Positions 58,801 through 64,000 of a stretch of DNA of 64,000 nt are shown piece after piece. Location of the stretch: the NCBI GenBank assembly GCA_009801085.1, contig VNWV01000003.1:62001-126000 (forward strand), written 5' to 3'. A model generated the notes under the pieces. The model searched no databases. It was not told the origin of the DNA and saw only the letters and a program-made list of their open reading frames with translations. The DNA comes from Lasiodiplodia sp. COLG20 (lineage: Eukaryota > Ascomycota > Dothideomycetes > Botryosphaeriales > Botryosphaeriaceae). A program made the position numbers and the translations under genes. How positions within the stretch are numbered: the first letter of the stretch is position 1; every line of letters starts with the position of its first letter.

Positions 58801-59281
58801 GCTGCTGCCGCCCGAGGACGTGGCGGCTGGCATCGACATCGCGGTTGGCAGCTTGGCGCTTGAGACGGAGGAGAGGCACGCAGTGCTGAGGCGGGCGGCG
58901 GTGCTGGTGGTATGGGGGCTCGTGAAGGCGATGGATAAGGTGCATGAGGAGGAGGGTAGCAAAGGAGCGATGGTTGGAGAAGGTGCTGGACTGTCGCCGA
59001 CTAAGTGGGAGGAGGTGGAGAGAGTTGTCAGGTGGGTGAGGGATCAGGATGGGGATGCGGTCGTAAAGGGGCATGCAGGTGAGGTGCTAGAGGCACTAGA
59101 GACATGGCGCGTGAAGAAGGCGTTGGGTGTGAGAGGGGATGGCTCGTTGGCTGGGCAGGGTATCCAGTTAACAGGTGATCTGGGGCTATCTGAGCTGAGG
59201 GGCTTAAACGTTGGTGTGAATGCGCAGGATGAGAGCGGCCAACACCATGGTAGGAAGCTTGTAGCAGAGGAGATCGAGTAG
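55822..59281 (+). CDS. RTP1: RNA polymerase II assembly / nuclear import factor Rtp1 (TANGO6-like)
   Basis: Three exons (55822-55885, 55952-56447, 56500-59281) encode 1113 aa of helical HEAT-like repeats. Exon 1 (MPSLREELDAARNFLAPAWK) joins VQLSSGVDTS. Exon 2 has LVLRAALNHLLQIHETDIIQ and LYGLLDLVVIRGILPSLSPG. The C-terminal RTP1 modules lie around 720-800 (LRASALSTIASLASSHSRVI, YVHLHAIKTLAALASLDPQL) and ~930-1040 (EDVRLRALALSVLTTVVQEP). Between them is a charged RQRTARLEERRRRDAEKAWG linker. Yeast Rtp1 binds nucleoporins and RNA polymerase II subunits and promotes their nuclear import. Intron 2 (52 nt) has a weak donor (AA|GTCAGA) but a good branch site (CTAAC), and it is the only way to keep the conserved frame. 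Confidence 0.85.
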
Positions 59282-59503
59282 TCTGTTGGATCACATGGAA
59301 GCGAGAAGGTACAGCCATCCAAACAGGCAAATGTCTTGGGGAAATAGGCCGTGAACAAATGGCCCGGCCTTTCTCATTGTGGTATCCTGTTCCGATGACC
59401 TGAAAACTCCATATGAACCATGCTTATGCTTGAAGCTCGCCCAGAAGCCGTCCTGAACCAATTAATGCCAATTGGCATGCCGGGGGATGAAGAACCATGA
59501 TAA

Positions 59504-60290
59504 TCACTCCTTCTCGACCTTTGCGCGCTTCAGGTCGGGAACCGGCTCCTCCTCTACCTCGCCATCGTCGCGCTTGCGCTTAGGAATGGTAGTCATGTCC
59601 GAAGGAGGGGTGAGAGAAGCAGTATCGCGAGAACGAGGACCATCGCCAGACCGGACAGTTCCGGCAGTGCCGCCAGTAGAAGAGCAAGCCTTTCCATGGC
59701 CAGGATCCTCCTTGATGACGTTGCGCTGCTGGCGACTGCCAGTCTCCTCCGGAGCCGCCGTCAGAAGTTTTTTGCCAGCCTTCTCCTCTACCGCCTTGGG
59801 ACCTGCAGCCACTGAAGTAGTTATCCGTCTCCAAATCAACCGCTCATCTCTGCATCGTTTGACTTGCCTGGTTCGCCCGCGTCCTTTGCAGAAATCCAGA
59901 GAACGTTGTTGCAGCTGGGGTCGGTCAGCGCGAGGGTCACCGCGTGGGAGGGGCTTTGGGCTCATACCGAAACAGGACCTGGCCAAGAGTGCCAGTGCTC
60001 TTTCCGTCGATGAACTCCTCGGTGTTGGCAAGCTGGAGGTTCATGTAGCTGTCGGCGGAGATGAGAGTGCCGGTGTACTCGGTGTAGCCCCACTTGAGGC
60101 GGACGCGGATGTCCTTGCCGACGCTGCGAAGGACGTTAGCGACGCGCTGGAGCATGGATGCGCGGGCGAAGCAGCGCGCAGCGTGGTGACGTACAGGGCC
60201 AGGAGCATGGGGCGCGGGTTGACGGGCATGAAACCCTGAGTCAGTCAGCATCGGCAGCAATTGCGGGCGGAGAGAGGCGCGTACGCTCAT
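59504..60290 (-). CDS. SMF: spliceosomal Sm protein F, with possible extended C-terminal tail
   Basis: Model exons: complement 60290-60285, 60235-60195, 60123-59968, 59914-59868 and 59811-59504, giving 185 aa. The Sm fold is clear: [36 protein letters not shown] (Sm1), [20 protein letters not shown] and [15 protein letters not shown] (Sm2). SmF is one of the seven core proteins on U1, U2, U4 and U5 snRNAs. The first coding exon is only 6 nt. The last intron (59812-59867) has a GC donor (CCAG|GCAAGT). Splicing it adds a ~102-residue tail with [20 protein letters not shown], a bipartite NLS-like end. Retaining it gives a stop at 59836-59838 and a normal-sized 93-aa SmF. Which form dominates cannot be told. 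The core assignment is firm; the tail is not. Confidence 0.85.
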
Positions 60291-61022
60291 GTTGGGCAAC
60301 TCGCAAGCGCTGGCTTGGGTGGTCTGTGGTGGAGGGAGTCGGTGGTTAGGCGGCGGGCAGGTGTCGCGCCCAGCTCACACAGCTTTCGCTCGAAATTTAA
60401 GCTCGGGCCACGGCTAGTGACGTAAGGGGACTAGCGCGCCCGTTGCAGCAGCGGCCATGCGCGCATGCCGGGCCTCACCCTCTCCTCTCCCACACTCAAC
60501 TACCGTAGGGCTGTCGGCACTCTTCGGACATAGGCTCATCTTGCCGCCAGCAATGATGATCTGCTGCACAGTTCCCCCGCGCCCGCATCCTCACCGCGCT
60601 CCAAGCTCATTGGCCGTTCCGGACCTCGCTCTCTGTATAGCACCAGCAAATTTGGATGGGCAATGCGCGCCGCCCAAGCACCGCCTCCGTTATTTCTTTG
60701 TTCAATTGCCTTGCGTAGATGGCCCCGGCCCAAGCGCTGCAACCTAGACACCTTCATGAACCCTGTGTCTCAAATACTCCAGACCATGCTCTCTCTCGCT
60801 TGTTTCTCGCCAGAACTAACCCTCACTCTCTCTCTCTCCTTTCAACACCCAGCCCTTACGTCTATTTTCAACAATGTACAGCGCATAGATTGCAGCTATT
60901 GCCTAAGCCTTCGTTTCCACTTCTTCTTCTTCCCTCACCCGACCAACGACCTTCACAATCTCGCCGCCGATCTGCCAAGTCGCTTCCAGAACTTCCAATA
61001 TATCAGTCCACCGCCGATCAAC
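60291..61022. other. divergent region, SmF / small Cys-rich gene
   Basis: 732 bp between divergent starts. It is CT-rich near the plus-strand gene, including (CT)n at 60826-60839, as in many fungal 5' UTRs. Several out-of-frame upstream ATGs are present. No further gene is supported. Confidence 0.45.
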
Positions 61023-61205
61023 ATGTGCAAAGGAATCCAGAAGTCGTACAGCTGCGGCTGCTCCCAGCCAACCCAGACCTACTACCGCTGCCCGGATCGG
61101 AAGAGAACAAAGACCATCTGCCCGGGCAATGATCCGGACGACGATATGGTCATGCGCGTCGACATTTGCTTGAACTGCATGGAGAAAAACGACTGGGCCG
61201 CATGA
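61023..61205 (+). CDS. 60-aa cysteine-rich protein, not recognised
   Basis: A single exon of 60 aa beginning MCKGIQKSYSCGCSQPTQTY. Seven cysteines (2, 11, 13, 23, 33, 49, 52) include CxC and CxxC pairs, which suggests metal binding rather than a secreted disulfide protein, because there is no signal peptide. A basic patch (DRKRTK) is followed by an acidic one (NDPDDD), then VDICLNCMEKNDW. The frame stays open for over 100 codons upstream, but the compact Cys pattern starts at this ATG and the upstream part reads like CT-rich 5' UTR. Short proteins of this kind occur in filamentous fungi. Function unknown. Confidence 0.6.
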   Translation: MCKGIQKSYSCGCSQPTQTYYRCPDRKRTKTICPGNDPDDDMVMRVDICLNCMEKNDWAA

Positions 61206-63576
61206 CCGGAACCAATTCGCGCGCCTGGCTGCTCTCGGGAATCCACGAGGGAAAGTTGAAGAGCTCATGATGTTTTATGCCCAGGAGGCGTAAAGGGGAT
61301 TCATTGGCGTTTTGCTCGTTCTGTGCTTTTGTCCTTTTACTTGGAGTGGGTTATTGTTTTAGCGTCATTGCTTTCCAGCGCATTTTTCCTTTCCGTTTTC
61401 CCGTCTTTGCCTGCGGCTCTCCTTGCATCTCTGTCTGTTCAATCTCCTCTTTTTTGGCTACCTCTCTGTCAGTCATCGTCTATTTCCTTTATCATCGTCT
61501 GTCTAGCTCTGGCCCTGTCGGCCTTTCCTTGCTTTTGTTGTTTCGTTTGCTTTTTTGTTGTTGTTTTTGGTCTCTATGTGCCCTTCCCTTCCCCTGAAAC
61601 GAAGTGGTTGGTTAGCGGCGCATTGCAATAATGTCTTGGGTTGGCGAATTGGAAACCACCGGGGGTACAGTAATGAGGAGAGGTCACGGTCAATTCTATT
61701 GAGAATTATGCTCGATTGGTCATTTGCATTCATGTCAATAGAGTGCTTTCTCATGCGCGTGTTTGAGAAAGCAAAGCACTTGAGCAATCAACGATGATGT
61801 CATGTTCATTTGAAATTGACCACTACCTCAACCGTCCAGGATGTCTCAAGTCGCATTCTACAAGAGCATCTGCCATATCAGGTGAGCCAAGCGCCCATGC
61901 ACGGAGACTCATGTTCCTCTTCCCCAATGCTCCTCAAGTTCCACATCATAGCACAATCAACACGGCACATTCTAACCTTTCTTCTTTATCAGTCAATAAA
62001 TCTGTTTCAAGATCCCTCAACAAAAGAAAAACATGATGCCAAGCCAAGTGTCGCTTTTCACAACTACATCTTCATTCGCCCTACAATATCCGAGCCACCC
62101 ACTCGGCTTGAATAATATGCTTTCACCCAAAGCATCAGCCTTCATTTTATCTTTAGTATTACAGAAGCCCGATGTGTCCTACTAGATTATACTCCTCCCA
62201 TCTCTTCCCTTCGAAACGTTACGATGTCTTACTTTATGATAACTTAATCTCCACCAACACCCCTCTAAAATATCAGACAAGGCACCCCTAGTCACAACTA
62301 CCCTGACCCGCATTCCAAAGCCTTCAGAACGGCGGTCATCCCGGCAATAGGCCCACCAGACTCCAACATAGACGACTAGCGCGAATGCTTCAAGCATCTA
62401 CCTCCTACCCTTTAGTGAACACGAGGCCATGCATAACAGAATCCCAATAACAGCCAGAATCATGCAAGGCCCCCCAACCGCGCCTCGATTCTTGACTACC
62501 AAAGGTACATCAGAAGCCCTGACGTAAAACCAACCGGCTCAGCCATCCGAGCCTTACCCCGAGGAGATCTCCGTCACTTCATAGAATCCAACATATACAC
62601 GCACACATACCTCCACTTTTTGCTCCGCTCTTTTCCCGGGCCTTACGATGGCCTCACCTAACGATAGATCAATACTTTGAACATACTAAAAAAAGAAGGG
62701 GAAAAACACGTCACCCGGCCGGCGCGGCGCCGCAGCCGCCGCCGCCGCCGCCACCGCTGACTCAGCCCGGTCAGCTTCTAGAACGGACAGATCCTCCGTA
62801 GGATCAGCGCCACAGGACGTGGAGCTTATGTCAAGGTACATAGGCAACAGCAAGCCGGAGCCTTGGCGCGTTGTCGAGGGCTCCATTTTTATTCGAGCAC
62901 TATTTGAGCGACGACAAGTGCCTAAACGGAAAACTTCGAGGGAATTCTCACGAGACTCGATATACCAGCCTACACTTTACTCTCTTGTCACTCTTTGCTT
63001 AGAGAGATTACAATTCCCACTTTACTGCACAATTCATCTACATTCGACGTCTGCATCTACGTCTCTCCCGTTCGCCCATCGATCCATCCTTCCGTCAAAC
63101 CTATACGTGCGTCTTGGGAGTCACGTTCCTTCTTCCTTTCCTCCAACCTATTCGCCTCCTAGTATATATACATCTGTGAACAAAAAAGAGAGCTCGATGC
63201 TATCGTGACAATGATAATATGCTTGACGACGACGATATACAGTTGCGTCGTCTATCCCAAAAGGAGATTTGATGTGATCCAAATGCTTGCTCGAAAAAGA
63301 AAACAAAATCCGATCCATGCACCGTCCGTTTTCTTCGGACAAATAAGAGCGAAAAGGGGGTGTCTCAGAGGAAAAAGAAAACGAAGGAAAGACGAAAAAT
63401 CGAAAGAGTCCGCTCAACCCATCTATGAGGGTAGCATGCAACAGGGGGAAAAAAAAAGACGGTACGCCGTGAAATGCATGCACCGCAACCCCTCTCAAGC
63501 CAGACTGAAAAGTTGCGCGTGCTAAAAAAAAAAAAAGGAAAAGGAAGCATATGAACAAGAAGATCAAAGGATCACA
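61206..63576. other. 2.4-kb AT-richer intergenic region
   Basis: This lies between the 60-aa protein gene and the partial gene at the right edge, which converge. It is T-rich just after the small gene. A (GCC)n run lies at 62735-62752. Open frames are short and not protein-like. Confidence 0.55.
62735..62752. repeat. (GCC)n microsatellite
   Basis: About six GCC units inside an otherwise AT-richer non-coding stretch. Confidence 0.75.
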
Positions 63577-64000
63577 TCAATCGACATCCAGACCCACCCC
63601 TCTCTCCAACCTCTCTGCTCTCTCCCTTTCTCTCTTGGCGTGGCCCGCGCCGGGGACCATCTTCCCCAGCACGCCCCTGATGACTTTTCCGCCTAAGAGC
63701 ACGCTTCCGCCGTCCTTCCCCTTAGTCTTGCCCTCCCAAAACTCCTCGTACGTCTGTGTCCGGCCGCTAGTATCCAGCCACTCGTTTCCAGCGGCGACCG
63801 CCCACCGGCCGGGCACGTACGACTCGCTCAATGACCGCTTGAACTCGCGCTGCTTCCGGCCCCTCTCCCCGAGCGGGCCCCACAGCCGCTGTCCGATGAT
63901 CATTTCGCGCTGGAGCTGGGCCTCGATGTCGATGGCCTCCTCTTCTTCCGCATCGTCTCCTGCTGACGTGCTGGGCGGGCCTTGGACGAACGGTTCACGA
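63577..64000 (-). CDS. C-terminal part of an unrecognised protein, cut by the window edge
   Basis: The minus-strand frame is open from the right edge to a stop at 63577-63579, giving about 140 residues. The visible part has an acidic segment (STSAGDDAEEEEAIDIEAQL), then IIGQRLWGPLGERGRKQREF, SLSESYVPGRWAVAAGNEWL and TQTYEEFWEGKTKG. A strongly basic end (HAKRERERAERLERGVGL) follows. Trp/Gly-containing conserved-looking blocks and codon bias support a real gene. I do not recognise the family, and the start and upstream exons lie outside the window. Confidence 0.62.
   Translation of the reverse strand, partial: REPFVQGPPSTSAGDDAEEEEAIDIEAQLQREMIIGQRLWGPLGERGRKQREFKRSLSESYVPGRWAVAAGNEWLDTSGRTQTYEEFWEGKTKGKDGGSVLLGGKVIRGVLGKMVPGAGHAKRERERAERLERGVGLDVD

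Noticed and set aside
63205..63525. 106-codon plus-strand Lys/Arg-rich frame near the right edge
   Set aside because: It lies in A-rich non-coding DNA next to the converging partial gene; the basic composition follows from A-rich sequence and there is no motif.

Overview
The window is nuclear DNA from a filamentous ascomycete (Pezizomycotina; a dothideomycete is my guess, not proven). The genes carry short introns of about 49-75 nt with GT-AG ends and CTAAC/CTGAC-like branch sites. There are no operons, and coding exons are GC-rich with strong bias for C- and G-ending codons. The gene set is typical of filamentous fungi: a COT1-type NDR kinase, an Ime2/ImeB-type kinase, a GH35 beta-galactosidase, a GT25 protein and a GPI-type cysteine-rich protein. 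I reconstructed 20 protein-coding genes, one of them cut by the right edge, by joining reading frames across splice sites.

Left part (0.3-24.5 kb), mostly housekeeping. It holds a taspase-like threonine aspartase (+) and the mitoribosomal protein uS5m (-), the latter head-to-head with the tRNA m5U methyltransferase TRM2 (+). A GMC oxidoreductase (+) converges on an MFS transporter (-). The MFS gene is head-to-head with TFB4, a TFIIH subunit (+). A secreted beta-galactosidase (+) converges on NAR1, a cytosolic Fe-S assembly factor (-). NAR1 is head-to-head with RPB12 (+), which converges on the COT1 kinase (-).

Middle (26-39.5 kb). A 1139-aa coiled-coil protein (-) is head-to-head with ESCRT-I VPS37 (+). 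Then follow a GT25 type II membrane glycosyltransferase (+), a GPI-type cysteine-rich surface protein (+), an unrecognised probable mitochondrial membrane protein (-), a METTL13-like methyltransferase (+) and an unrecognised basic protein (+).

Right part (39.5-64 kb), sparse. The Ime2/ImeB-family kinase (-) stands alone between a 6.1-kb and a 7.6-kb stretch without any gene I can support. The first stretch has a 45-N assembly gap beside a run of 25 C. Then come RTP1, an RNA polymerase II nuclear-import/assembly factor (+), and SmF, a spliceosome core protein (-) whose model gains an unusual NLS-rich tail if a GC-AG intron is used. A 60-aa cysteine-rich protein (+) and the C-terminal part of a gene leaving the window (-) complete it.

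I see no mobile element, CRISPR array, rRNA, tRNA or viral sequence. I found no clear new multi-gene system. The best leads are the SmF tail with its GC-AG intron, the gene-poor flanks of the Ime2-type kinase, the two-start TRM2, and several unrecognised small proteins.
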